The notes under the pieces are model-generated. The model was not told the DNA's origin. It was given only the letters and a program-made list of their open reading frames with translations, and did no database searches. Positions 29,940 through 37,686 of a stretch of 37,686 nt of DNA are shown one piece after another (within the stretch, counting starts at the first letter, position 1; every line of letters starts with the position of its first letter). Both the position numbers and the translations under genes were made by a program. The DNA is taken from positions 1-37,686 of the forward strand of contig QZKM01000042.1 of assembly GCA_003599485.1 (NCBI GenBank), read 5' to 3'. The DNA is from Gammaproteobacteria bacterium. GTDB lineage: Bacteria; Pseudomonadota; Gammaproteobacteria; SURF-13.

Positions 29940-30029
29940 GGTATACCCCTGAAATAACCCAAAAGCTTGATAAACGCCAATTATAATGGCGTCGGCTCCG
30001 GGGCGCAATACCCCGGAGGCCGGGCTCCG

Positions 30030-30824
30030 CTATACCGCCACGACCGCTTTGATGGCGGGGTGGCACTGGTAATTCAGGATTTCGAAATCGTCAAAACGGT
30101 AATCGAAGATCGAGGCTGGTTTGCGCTTGAGGTGGAGAGTGGGCAATGGATAAGGCGCGCGCGTGAGTTGCAGGTCCACCTGCTCCAGATGATTGAGATA
30201 GATGTGGCAGTCGCCGCCGCTCCAGACGAAATCGCCCACGCCCAAATCGCATTGCTGGGCGATCATGTGGGTGAGCAGCGCGTATTCGGCGATGTTGAAG
30301 GGCACGCCCAGAAAGGCGTCGCAGGAGCGCTGGGTAAGCTGACAGGACAGTTTTTTGTCCGTGACATAAAACTGGAAAAAGGCGTGACACGGCGGCAGGG
30401 CCATGCTGGTGAGTTCGCCCACGTTCCAGGCGCTCACGATCAGCCGCCGCGAGTTGGGGTTAGTCTTGATCTGCTCGATCAGCTCGCTGATCTGGTCTAC
30501 GGAGCGCCCGTCGGCGGTTTTCCATTTGCGCCATTGCGCGCCGTACACCGGGCCGAGATCGCCGTTGGCGTCCGCCCACTCATTCCAGATGCGCACGCCG
30601 TTGTCATTGAGGTACTTGACGTTGGTGTCGCCGCTCAGGAACCACAGCATCTCGTGGATGATGGATTTGAGATGCAGCTTTTTAGTGGTGACCAGCGGGA
30701 AGCCGTCGTTGAGATTGAAGCGCATCTGGTAGCCGAACACGCTCAGGGCGCCGGTGCCGGTGCGGTCGCCTTTTTGCGCGCCGTGCGCGCGGATGTGCCG
30801 CAGAAATTGCAGATACTGATGCAT
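30030..30824 (-). CDS. thyA: Thymidylate synthase
   Basis: A 264-residue enzyme, the exact length of E. coli ThyA. It methylates dUMP to dTMP with 5,10-methylenetetrahydrofolate in the cytosol. The catalytic cysteine is C146 in [11 protein letters not shown], the same number as in E. coli. Other motifs: [16 protein letters not shown] at the phosphate-binding site, [42 protein letters not shown], and the C-terminal AIKAVVAV end. It lies downstream of lgt on the same strand, the common gammaproteobacterial order, but three hairpins separate them. Confidence 0.97.
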   Translation of the reverse strand: MHQYLQFLRHIRAHGAQKGDRTGTGALSVFGYQMRFNLNDGFPLVTTKKLHLKSIIHEMLWFLSGDTNVKYLNDNGVRIWNEWADANGDLGPVYGAQWRKWKTADGRSVDQISELIEQIKTNPNSRRLIVSAWNVGELTSMALPPCHAFFQFYVTDKKLSCQLTQRSCDAFLGVPFNIAEYALLTHMIAQQCDLGVGDFVWSGGDCHIYLNHLEQVDLQLTRAPYPLPTLHLKRKPASIFDYRFDDFEILNYQCHPAIKAVVAV

Positions 30825-30913
30825 AAGTTAAAATTTATTTATGGAAGTTCTGAATAATTCCATCCTGGAATTCTCAGAGCAAAAAAAGCAAAAACACGGT
30901 TTTCGCTTTTCTT

Positions 30914-30994
30914 CATTTTTCAATTACTTACGTAATTGAAAAATGGCGCTACATCCGTGTAGCGCAGGAACCTCTGAATTAATCAGAGGTTCCT
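30914..30994 (-). repeat. Three tandem perfect hairpins between lgt and thyA
   Basis: Within 81 bases are three different inverted repeats: 14 bp (30914-30927 / 30932-30945, four-base loop), 8 bp (30946-30953 / 30958-30965, four-base loop TCCG) and 12 bp (30966-30977 / 30983-30994, five-base loop). They abut each other. The last one overlaps the final codons and stop of lgt on the minus strand. The first contains an A/T-rich stem that could act as a bidirectional terminator. They may end lgt transcription, protect mRNA ends, or be regulatory for thyA. Confidence 0.85.
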
Positions 30995-31777
30995 TATCTT
31001 ATCTCTTCGATAAGCAAACCATAACATGGCCAGTCCGGCCAGGGTCATGGGCAGAGAAAGCGCCTGGCCCATGGTCAGCCAATTGAACGCGAGGTAACCG
31101 AGCTGTTCATCTGGCACGCGCACGAACTCGACCAGAAAACGGAACAAGCCATAGAAGATGAGAAACACGGCGGATACCGCCATCACCGGGCGCGGCCTGC
31201 CGGAGTAAATCCATAGAATGATAAACAGCAGCAGACCTTCCAGCAGCGCCTGATACAGTTGCGACGGATGGCGCGCCAGCGGCCCGCCGCCGGGGAACAC
31301 CATCGCCCACGGTACATCGCTTACCTTACCCCACAGTTCGCCGTTGATAAAGTTGCCGATGCGCCCGGCGGCGAGGCCGAGCGGAACCAGCGGCGCGATG
31401 AAATCGCTGATCTCGAAAAACCCTTTTTTGACTCTGCGCGCGTACAGCCACATGGCGATCAGCACGCCGATCAGTCCGCCGTGAAACGACATGCCCCCCT
31501 GCCAGAGTTTGAAGATATTAAGCGGTTCGGCGAGGTAACCGGGCAAGTCGTAAAACAGGATATAGCCCAGGCGGCCGCCCAGAATCGCGCCCAGCGCGCC
31601 GTAAGAAACCATATCCAGCACCTGTTCATCTTTCAGCGGCGCGTCAGGACGGAGGGAGCGGCGGTGACCCAGCCACCACGCGCAGGCAAAGCCCAGCAGA
31701 TACATGAGTCCGTACCAGCGCACCGGCAGCGAGCCGATGTGGAAAGCGATGGGGTCTATGGCGGGATAGGTCAGCAT
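30983..31777 (-). CDS. lgt: Prolipoprotein diacylglyceryl transferase
   Basis: A 264-residue integral membrane protein with seven helices. Lgt transfers diacylglyceryl from phosphatidylglycerol to the lipobox cysteine of prolipoproteins; this window alone encodes several such substrates. Visible motifs are [38 protein letters not shown] (with the conserved His), the signature [29 protein letters not shown] and [13 protein letters not shown]. The length and order match E. coli Lgt. The stop codon and last three sense codons form one arm of the hairpin described above. Confidence 0.97.
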   Translation of the reverse strand: MLTYPAIDPIAFHIGSLPVRWYGLMYLLGFACAWWLGHRRSLRPDAPLKDEQVLDMVSYGALGAILGGRLGYILFYDLPGYLAEPLNIFKLWQGGMSFHGGLIGVLIAMWLYARRVKKGFFEISDFIAPLVPLGLAAGRIGNFINGELWGKVSDVPWAMVFPGGGPLARHPSQLYQALLEGLLLFIILWIYSGRPRPVMAVSAVFLIFYGLFRFLVEFVRVPDEQLGYLAFNWLTMGQALSLPMTLAGLAMLWFAYRRDKIRNL

Positions 31778-31872
31778 GAGTGTTAATTATGCAGCATGTG
31801 TATTTCGGGCGCCATGAGATTCGGTTTCTTTAGCGGTGTGTTGAAAGGTGAGACGTGCGCCGGCGCCGGTCT

Positions 31873-33543
31873 TCATTCTTCAGGCGTAACGGCGGGAGCG
31901 GCATGAGGCGTATCGCCAAAGGGGCTGGATGTGAGCGCCTCGCGTCCCCAGATGGACAGGATTTTTCCACGGTAGGGCTGGGAGAATTCCGGCCTGGGGT
32001 TGCCCGCCGGGCGCCAGTTGTCTTCGGCGCTTACCACTCTGCCGCCGGGGTGCGCTTGAATCCAGTCCTGGACCTGCGCGCCGCCGATCACCCGCAGCGG
32101 CTCGCGCAGGCGGCCCAGGAACTGAAACTGTCCGTGGTATTTGTCAATGTAGGCGACAGGGTGACCGGCGCGTTGCAACTCGGCGATGTAGGCGCTGGCC
32201 GCATGGAGATCATAGGCGTGAGCGGCGGAGCGGATCAGGGTGAGATACAGGGTGCTGATCATCAGCACCGACGCCAGGCTGAGCGCGATGACGCGCTGCA
32301 ACGGAAGCGCAGGGTGCAGAAACAACAACAGCATGCCTATGCCGGCCGAGACCACGCCCGGCAACAAGGAGTTTTCGTGCAGCCAGGCGGGCAAGACCGG
32401 ATAGTGCTCTGCCAGGGCGGGTGCGGACATGAGCAGTGCGCCGAATGAAATCAACACTGCCCCTACGGGAAAATTGTCCCGGCGCCGGGGGGCCATGTTT
32501 TGCAGGGCGCGCGCGGCGAGCAGGGCAAACGCGGGAAACAGCGGCAGCAGGTAATGAGGTTGCTTGCCACTGATGAACGAGAAGGCGATGAATACCGGCA
32601 TTATCCACGCAAGGCAGAAGCGCACCCCGGTTTCCGCCATGGCCGGTGCAGGCCCGGCGGCGAGCTGTTTGAAACCGCGCCACAGCGCGGGCCAGATCAA
32701 CCAGGGAAACAGCAGCACGGGCAGCAGCGGGAAGTACCACCACCACGGGCGCTGATGGGCAAATGAATTCACCATGCGCCTGGCGGTCTGACCCCAGAAA
32801 ATGGCATTGCCGTATTCTTCACCCCCGCGCAGCGCGGCGGGTATGGCCCAGGCGAGCGCAATGGCGGCGCCCAGCAGCAGCGCCAGCGTGACGCCGAGAT
32901 ACCAGCGCGGCCAGGAACGCCGTTCTCCTATCCACCACGGCGCGAGCAGCGATACCGGCAGCAGGTGCAGCAGAATCACCGGCCCTTTGGCGAGCACGCC
33001 GAGACCGATGGCAAGGCCAAGCACGGCGAAGCCGCGCGCAGGGTGATGGCGCCATGCGTGCAATATGCCGATGATGCCGAGCAAGGTGAAAAACACCACC
33101 AGCATGTCAAAAAAAACGAGGGTAGTGAACAGCACCCACAATGCTGCGCCGAGCAGGATCCAGGGCACGCTTTCTGCGATGCCGTTTTGTTGCGGCCACA
33201 GCAGGCGCGCCACATAGGCGCCCATGAACAGACCGGCCAGGGAAAATAGTCCGGGTATCAGCCGCGGCCACCATTCATTCACGCCGAACAGCGCCCAGCC
33301 GGAATGAATCAGCCAGAACAGCAATGGAGGTTTATGACTGTAGGGCGCGCCATTGAGATACGGAACCAGAAAATCGCCGCGCAGCCACATCTCCCAGGCC
33401 ACGCTGACATAGCGCGTCTCGTCTACCGGCCACAGGGTGCGTGCGCTGAGCGCAACCAGCACCAGCAGCAGCCACGCTCCGGCGCATAACAGATGGGGAA
33501 ATGGCCCGCGTCGTCGTATGCCAGACGTCACCTTAATCACCAT
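31873..33543 (-). CDS. ArnT/PMT-like membrane glycosyltransferase
   Basis: A 556-residue polytopic membrane protein with about 12 helices. The N-terminal motif LWPVDETRYVSVAWEMWLRGDFLVPYLNG corresponds to the DEPRY-containing loop of ArnT-type enzymes with the catalytic acidic residue, and SHKPPLLFWLIHSGWALFG is the following family signature. ArnT-like enzymes move a sugar from undecaprenyl phosphate to lipid A or other envelope acceptors. The C-terminal periplasmic region (about 440-556) is variable. It overlaps the VTT gene by 11 bases and lies downstream of a GT2 gene, so the operon probably makes and transfers a lipid-linked sugar. The sugar is unknown. Confidence 0.85.
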   Translation of the reverse strand: MVIKVTSGIRRRGPFPHLLCAGAWLLLVLVALSARTLWPVDETRYVSVAWEMWLRGDFLVPYLNGAPYSHKPPLLFWLIHSGWALFGVNEWWPRLIPGLFSLAGLFMGAYVARLLWPQQNGIAESVPWILLGAALWVLFTTLVFFDMLVVFFTLLGIIGILHAWRHHPARGFAVLGLAIGLGVLAKGPVILLHLLPVSLLAPWWIGERRSWPRWYLGVTLALLLGAAIALAWAIPAALRGGEEYGNAIFWGQTARRMVNSFAHQRPWWWYFPLLPVLLFPWLIWPALWRGFKQLAAGPAPAMAETGVRFCLAWIMPVFIAFSFISGKQPHYLLPLFPAFALLAARALQNMAPRRRDNFPVGAVLISFGALLMSAPALAEHYPVLPAWLHENSLLPGVVSAGIGMLLLFLHPALPLQRVIALSLASVLMISTLYLTLIRSAAHAYDLHAASAYIAELQRAGHPVAYIDKYHGQFQFLGRLREPLRVIGGAQVQDWIQAHPGGRVVSAEDNWRPAGNPRPEFSQPYRGKILSIWGREALTSSPFGDTPHAAPAVTPEE

Positions 33544-34228
33544 TGGCCCGGTTTAGAGCCCGCTCGATTTCTTCGTCCGGCGTTTTTCCGTGCCGGTATT
33601 TGCGGTACAGCCATACTCCCAGAATACCTGAGATGAGGAACAGCGCGACGCCGACGCTGATGCGTAACGTCGGGTCAAGCTGGATGCCGCTGCCGATGAG
33701 CGCGAACACCGCGGTCTGCGGGATGTAGCCCAGCGCCGAGCCGGCGAAGAACGGCAGTCCGCGCACGCTCGATACGCCGGCCACGAGATTGGTCGCAGCG
33801 TTGCTGCCCACCGGCAGCAGGCGGATAAGCAGGGCCATGGAGAAGGGATGGCCGCGTAGAAAGGCGTCAAGTTTTTTTATTCTGCGCGGGAAGCGCGCGG
33901 CGACGAAATTGCGCCCCAGCAGGCGGGCGTAATAAAAGGCGCTGACGCAGCCAAATAATGCAGCCAGTAAAGCGAGCGCGCCGCCGCTGATAAAGCCGAA
34001 AGCGTAGCCGCCGAGAAAGGCGACGGCCTGGCGCGGCAGGCCGAGCGCGGTAAACAGCCCGCCGGCCGCGATAAACAGCACCTCGCCGGACAGGCCCTTG
34101 CCGCGCACCTCGGAGTCTATCCAGGCTTCGTTGAGGGTGGCGCCGAATTGCGTGATCTCAAGCAGATAACCCAGCCCGATCAGCGTGGCGATCAGCAGCA
34201 GGCCGCGCAGAATGACGCGCGGGTTCAA
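33533..34228 (-). CDS. TVP38/TMEM64 (VTT/DedA-like) membrane protein
   Basis: A 231-residue membrane protein with about six helices. The VTT core shows in ALGLPRQAVAFLGGYAFGFISGGALALLAALFGCVSAFYYARLLGR and LLIRLLPVGSNAATNLVAGVSSVRGLPFFAGSALGYIPQTAVFALIGSG. DedA/VTT relatives flip polyprenyl phosphates or phospholipids across the membrane, which would fit lipid-carrier recycling between the GT2 and ArnT-like enzymes. The start overlaps the GT2 stop by four bases and the stop overlaps the ArnT-like start, so the three genes are one coupled operon. Confidence 0.88.
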   Translation of the reverse strand: MNPRVILRGLLLIATLIGLGYLLEITQFGATLNEAWIDSEVRGKGLSGEVLFIAAGGLFTALGLPRQAVAFLGGYAFGFISGGALALLAALFGCVSAFYYARLLGRNFVAARFPRRIKKLDAFLRGHPFSMALLIRLLPVGSNAATNLVAGVSSVRGLPFFAGSALGYIPQTAVFALIGSGIQLDPTLRISVGVALFLISGILGVWLYRKYRHGKTPDEEIERALNRANGD

Positions 34229-34953
34229 TTTTCATCCTCGACAATCACCGGGCGTTTGGCGCGCCGTTGCAGCCACATCACGCCGAGCAGGTCCACAATG
34301 CCGACCCACAGGCGGTCAAACAGGCCGTAGTTTGAAACCCCGCGCGTGCGCGGGCGGTGATTAACCTCGACCGACACTACGCGCCCGCCGTGGCGCAAAA
34401 ACAACGCCGGCAGGAAGCGGTGCATGTGGTCGAAATACGGCAGCGCGAGAAATGTGTCGCGTGCGAATAATTTCAGTCCGCAACCGGTGTCGGGCGTGTA
34501 GTCGCGCAGCAAATGGCCGCGCACCGCGTTGGCGATGCGCGAGGACAGGCGTTTGAGCCGGGTGTCCCGGCGTTTGCGACGGTAGCCCGCGATCAGTTGC
34601 AAGTTCGCCGGCTGGGTGGTCTCACGCAGCACGGCATGCAGCTTGAGGATGTCCGCCGGGTCATTTTGCCCATCGCCGTCCAGTGTCGCGATCCAGCCGC
34701 TGCGCGCCGCGCGCACGCCGGTGAGTATCGAGGTGCTCTGTCCGCAGCTTTCCCGGTGACGGATCATGCGCAGGCGCGTAAAGTCACGCTGCGCGTCACG
34801 CAGGCGTTGCGGCGTCGCATCCTCGCTGCCGTCGTCCACGTAAATGACCTCATAGTCCAGCTTGCCGTCCAGCGCGGCGCGGATCTCGGCGATGAGGGGA
34901 GCGATATTGCCGGCTTCGTTGCGTACCGGAATGACGAGAGAGAGCTCTGGCAT
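34225..34953 (-). CDS. Family 2 glycosyltransferase, DPM/ArnC-like
   Basis: A 242-residue GT-A fold enzyme. Motifs: SLVIPVRNEAGNIAPLI at the nucleotide end, VIYVDDGSEDATPQRL and the donor/metal motif ATLDGDGQNDPADI, then RKRRDTRLKRLSSRIAN and LRDYTPDTGCGLKLFARDTF. It lacks C-terminal membrane helices, like dolichyl-phosphate-mannose synthase-type enzymes, and is expected to attach a sugar to undecaprenyl phosphate on the cytoplasmic face. Its product would be the donor for the ArnT-like transferase two genes downstream. A TATAAT overlaps the stop of the histidine kinase gene (35010-35015, minus strand), 56 bases upstream, and could give it a promoter, although no good -35 accompanies it. Confidence 0.9.
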   Translation of the reverse strand: MPELSLVIPVRNEAGNIAPLIAEIRAALDGKLDYEVIYVDDGSEDATPQRLRDAQRDFTRLRMIRHRESCGQSTSILTGVRAARSGWIATLDGDGQNDPADILKLHAVLRETTQPANLQLIAGYRRKRRDTRLKRLSSRIANAVRGHLLRDYTPDTGCGLKLFARDTFLALPYFDHMHRFLPALFLRHGGRVVSVEVNHRPRTRGVSNYGLFDRLWVGIVDLLGVMWLQRRAKRPVIVEDEN

Positions 34954-35010
34954 GACTTGAAATGATTACGCTGTGATGCCGAGCGCGGAAGATAACCGGC
35001 AACTGCGGCA

Positions 35011-36291
35011 TTATACCGGAGATGCCTCCTTGAACAGTAGTCTTACCCGGGTGCCGGAACCGGCGTGGCTTATGATTTCGATGCGCCAGCCGTAGCGCTC
35101 GCAGACGCGTTGCACCAGCGACAGGCCCAGTCCCATGCCCGCGGCGGCCTTGGACGCCTCTGCGCCGCGGTAGTAGCGCTCGAACAGGCGTCCCATGTCG
35201 CTCTGTTGTATGCCGATGCCGGTGTCTTCGATGGTGAGGCTGCCCTTGTCCAGCTTGAGCAAAATCCTTCCGTGTATAGTGTAATTGAAGGCATTGCGTA
35301 TCAGATTGCCGAGTACGATTCTTAAAGTAGAGGGCGCCACGGATACCTGGGTTGTGCCGTCCAGCTCCATGCTGAGTTCAATGGGTTTGCCGGAAATGAG
35401 ATAGCGGTTGTTCTCCACCACCTCGTGCAATACCGGCTCGACCGGATAAAGGGTGGTGCTTTCTGTGGTGTTTGGCGCGCGCGATAGCAGTAGCAATCCG
35501 GCGATGACGTCAGATATTTCGTGCAGCGCGTGTTCAATGCGCTGCAAGCGCTTGCGCGCGCTGTCGGGAAGATCAGGCTCGAGGAGCAGCAACTCCACCG
35601 TGCCCTTGAGGACGGCGAGCGGGGTGCGCAGCTCATGACTGGCGTCATCGCCGAACTCTCGCTCACGCGCGATGAGCGCCTTTGTGCGCTCCACATGCAG
35701 GTCAAGGGCGGCCGCCAGGGCGCCGATCTCGTCATTGTCCAGGCCGCCGGCCAAACGGGTCTTGGAGTTTTCACCGCCTGCGTCGGCTATCTTGCGGGTA
35801 AGCCGGATGAGTGGGCGCGTCACCCGATTGGAAACCGCCGCGCCTATGGCAAGCGCGGCGAGCAGGGATATGATAAGCGTGAGTGTAAGAAACAGCAGGT
35901 AGGATTGATTCAGTTGCAAGGCGCTGTCCGGCTGGGAAAGATAAAAGCGCGCGCCCTCCATGTCTTTCACGGCCACGTGGTGCTTTTGCCCGGCAACGGC
36001 AACGCTGTGAAAGCCCGGTGTGAGCTTGTTCAGATGGGCGGGCAGGCCGAAGGTGTTTTTCCCCGCCGACAGGTAGATGCGCGACTCAGCCGATCTGGGC
36101 GCAGGTAAGCGATGGTAAATAGTGTAGTACAAGACAACGCTGTCCAGCTCAGCGAATAATTTTTGAGAAATGATTTCCTCCCTGAACTGGAGGGTGAGAT
36201 AATAAGATGCGCCGACCAACGATACACCCAGTACGCCGCCAAAGAGTGAAAATGCCAGTATGATGCGGCGCTGCAAACTGCTAGAGCGCAT
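35011..36291 (-). CDS. Two-component sensor histidine kinase
   Basis: A 426-residue inner-membrane kinase (from ATG 36291; a TTG three codons earlier is possible). Two helices (about 9-31 and 128-150) flank a periplasmic sensor domain of about 95 residues. A HAMP segment follows, then the H-box FGDDASHELRTPLAVLKG with the phosphorylated His, the N-box LGNLIRNAFNYT, the G1 DTGIGI, F-box LFERYYRGAEAS and the G2 GLGLSLVQRVCERYG. This is the HisKA-HATPase layout. It overlaps the end of the response regulator gene and lies upstream of GT2, VTT and ArnT-like genes. The pairing recalls PmrAB-arn regulation, but the sensed signal cannot be read from the sequence. Confidence 0.93.
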   Translation of the reverse strand: MRSSSLQRRIILAFSLFGGVLGVSLVGASYYLTLQFREEIISQKLFAELDSVVLYYTIYHRLPAPRSAESRIYLSAGKNTFGLPAHLNKLTPGFHSVAVAGQKHHVAVKDMEGARFYLSQPDSALQLNQSYLLFLTLTLIISLLAALAIGAAVSNRVTRPLIRLTRKIADAGGENSKTRLAGGLDNDEIGALAAALDLHVERTKALIAREREFGDDASHELRTPLAVLKGTVELLLLEPDLPDSARKRLQRIEHALHEISDVIAGLLLLSRAPNTTESTTLYPVEPVLHEVVENNRYLISGKPIELSMELDGTTQVSVAPSTLRIVLGNLIRNAFNYTIHGRILLKLDKGSLTIEDTGIGIQQSDMGRLFERYYRGAEASKAAAGMGLGLSLVQRVCERYGWRIEIISHAGSGTRVRLLFKEASPV

Positions 36292-36967
36292 TCGGATCAA
36301 CCAGACGATATCCGATACCGCGCACGTTGTGCAGCAGGGGCACGCTGAAGGGCTGATCTATGGTGTTACGCAGGATATGCAGGTGCGCTCGCAGCGCGTC
36401 GCTGTCAGGCGGCGAGTCTCCCCAGATCACCGCGCTGATTTCGCGCCGTTCCACCACGCGATGCGATTGCTCCATCAGCAGGCGCAGTATCTTGAGACTG
36501 ATCGGAGACAGGTTGAGAGTGCGTCCGCCGCGCTGTACGCGCAAGGTCCGGGTGTCCAAGGTGAGGTCGGCGATCTGCAACAGCGCGCCCTGTTTTGTTT
36601 CGGCCGCGCCGCGCCGCGCGAGAACCTGCAGCCGCGCCTCCAGTTCCTGCAGCGCGAAGGGTTTGGTCAAGTAGTCGTCGGCGCCGCTGTTGAATCCCTG
36701 CAACTTGTCTTGCAGGCTGTCGCGCACCGTGAGCATCATTACCGGTGTGGCCTTGCGAGTATCGTGACGCAGCCGCGAGCACACCTCGATGCCGTCCATG
36801 CCGGGCAGCATCACGTCCAGCACGATGGCGTCGTAATCGTTGGCCGCCGCCAGGCGCAGGCCGGTGTCGCCGTCCACCGCCGCGTCCGCCAGGTGTCCTT
36901 TGGCGCTAAGATAGTCACATACGTTGGCGGAAATATCCGGGTTGTCTTCAATTACCAAGACGCGCAT
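36281..36967 (-). CDS. OmpR/PhoB-family response regulator
   Basis: A 228-residue protein. Receiver domain (about 1-115): acidic pocket E7/D8, phosphorylation site D51 in AIVLDVMLPGMDG, and K in DDYLTKPFALQELEARL. The C-terminal winged-helix domain (about 130-225) has LDTRTLRVQRGGRTLNLSPISLKILRLLMEQ and the recognition-helix region LRAHLHILRNTIDQPF, ending GIGYRLVDPNAL. The ATG at 36967 is chosen at MRVLVIEDN, with GGAAG upstream; the frame runs a few codons further. It activates or represses genes when phosphorylated by the kinase encoded next. Confidence 0.95.
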   Translation of the reverse strand: MRVLVIEDNPDISANVCDYLSAKGHLADAAVDGDTGLRLAAANDYDAIVLDVMLPGMDGIEVCSRLRHDTRKATPVMMLTVRDSLQDKLQGFNSGADDYLTKPFALQELEARLQVLARRGAAETKQGALLQIADLTLDTRTLRVQRGGRTLNLSPISLKILRLLMEQSHRVVERREISAVIWGDSPPDSDALRAHLHILRNTIDQPFSVPLLHNVRGIGYRLVDPNAL

Positions 36968-37002
36968 AGTATCTTCCTTCCCCTGACCCGTCCGCAAGCC
37001 CA

Positions 37003-37011
37003 AGTATATCA
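37003..37011 (-). promoter_or_regulatory. Candidate extended -10 promoter for the two-component operon
   Basis: On the minus strand TGATATACT forms an extended -10 (TGn + TATACT at 37008-37003) with transcription expected near 36996 and a leader of about 30 bases before the response regulator ATG. It lies in the 65-base divergent gap with the DUF255 gene. No convincing -35 is seen. Confidence 0.4.
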
Positions 37012-37032
37012 GGCCTCAAACCAACATAAAGT

Positions 37033-37686
<654 letters not shown>

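Noticed and set aside
29967-30857. 296-codon open frame on the plus strand
   Set aside because: It is antisense to thyA, which is unmistakable.

Overview
The window is GC-rich bacterial chromosome, most likely from a gammaproteobacterium with an elaborate respiratory chain. The evidence is the order yicC / rph-rdgB-hemW, the pair lgt-thyA, a c4-type dihaem cytochrome, a C-family haem-copper oxidase and a PmrAB/ArnT-like envelope block. No rRNA, tRNA, CRISPR array, insertion sequence or prophage was recognised.

Layout. (1) 1-2728: housekeeping genes yicC (partial, divergent), rph, rdgB and hemW, with overlapping reading frames. (2) 2960-5635: three genes for probably exported or surface-acting proteins, namely a rhizavidin-like avidin, a LecB-like calcium lectin and a secreted zinc metallopeptidase. 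(3) 5679-8996: small membrane proteins, a lipoprotein and a Tle1/DUF2235 phospholipase gene broken by two single-base frameshifts. (4) 9066-10904, minus strand: a decaying restriction-modification operon with a cytosine methyltransferase lacking most of its body, a frameshifted SRA-like protein and an intact vsr, followed by a YvlD-like membrane protein. (5) 11014-13631, minus strand: recQ and an unknown membrane protein. (6) 13787-29939: about 16 kb of respiratory genes. (7) 30030-31777, minus: lgt and thyA, separated by three tandem perfect hairpins. (8) 31873-36967, minus: a two-component system, a family 2 glycosyltransferase, a VTT membrane protein and an ArnT-like transferase. (9) 37033-end: the start of a DUF255/YyaL-type protein.

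The respiratory region is the most unusual part. Its core is a divergent CcoN-like subunit that keeps all six metal-ligand histidines and the tyrosine expected to cross-link to a CuB histidine, followed by a CcoO-like mono-haem subunit with a large insertion. No CcoP, CcoI or standard CcoQ is present. Around the core are three other c-type cytochromes, two four-helix proteins resembling fragments of subunit I, a thioredoxin-like lipoprotein, a CcoS-like protein, a CcoG-like ferredoxin, a YtkA/FixH-like lipoprotein, an FGE-fold protein without catalytic cysteines, a membrane-fused spermidine-synthase-like protein and many one- or two-helix proteins. Several components occur as paralogous pairs. 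I infer a membrane oxidase (or oxygen/NO-handling) complex with its own electron donors and assembly factors. The second strongest observation is the avidin-lectin-protease cluster.

Frameshifts occur only in the accessory block at 6.7-10.1 kb, although core genes also contain homopolymer runs, so real decay is slightly favoured over sequencing error there.
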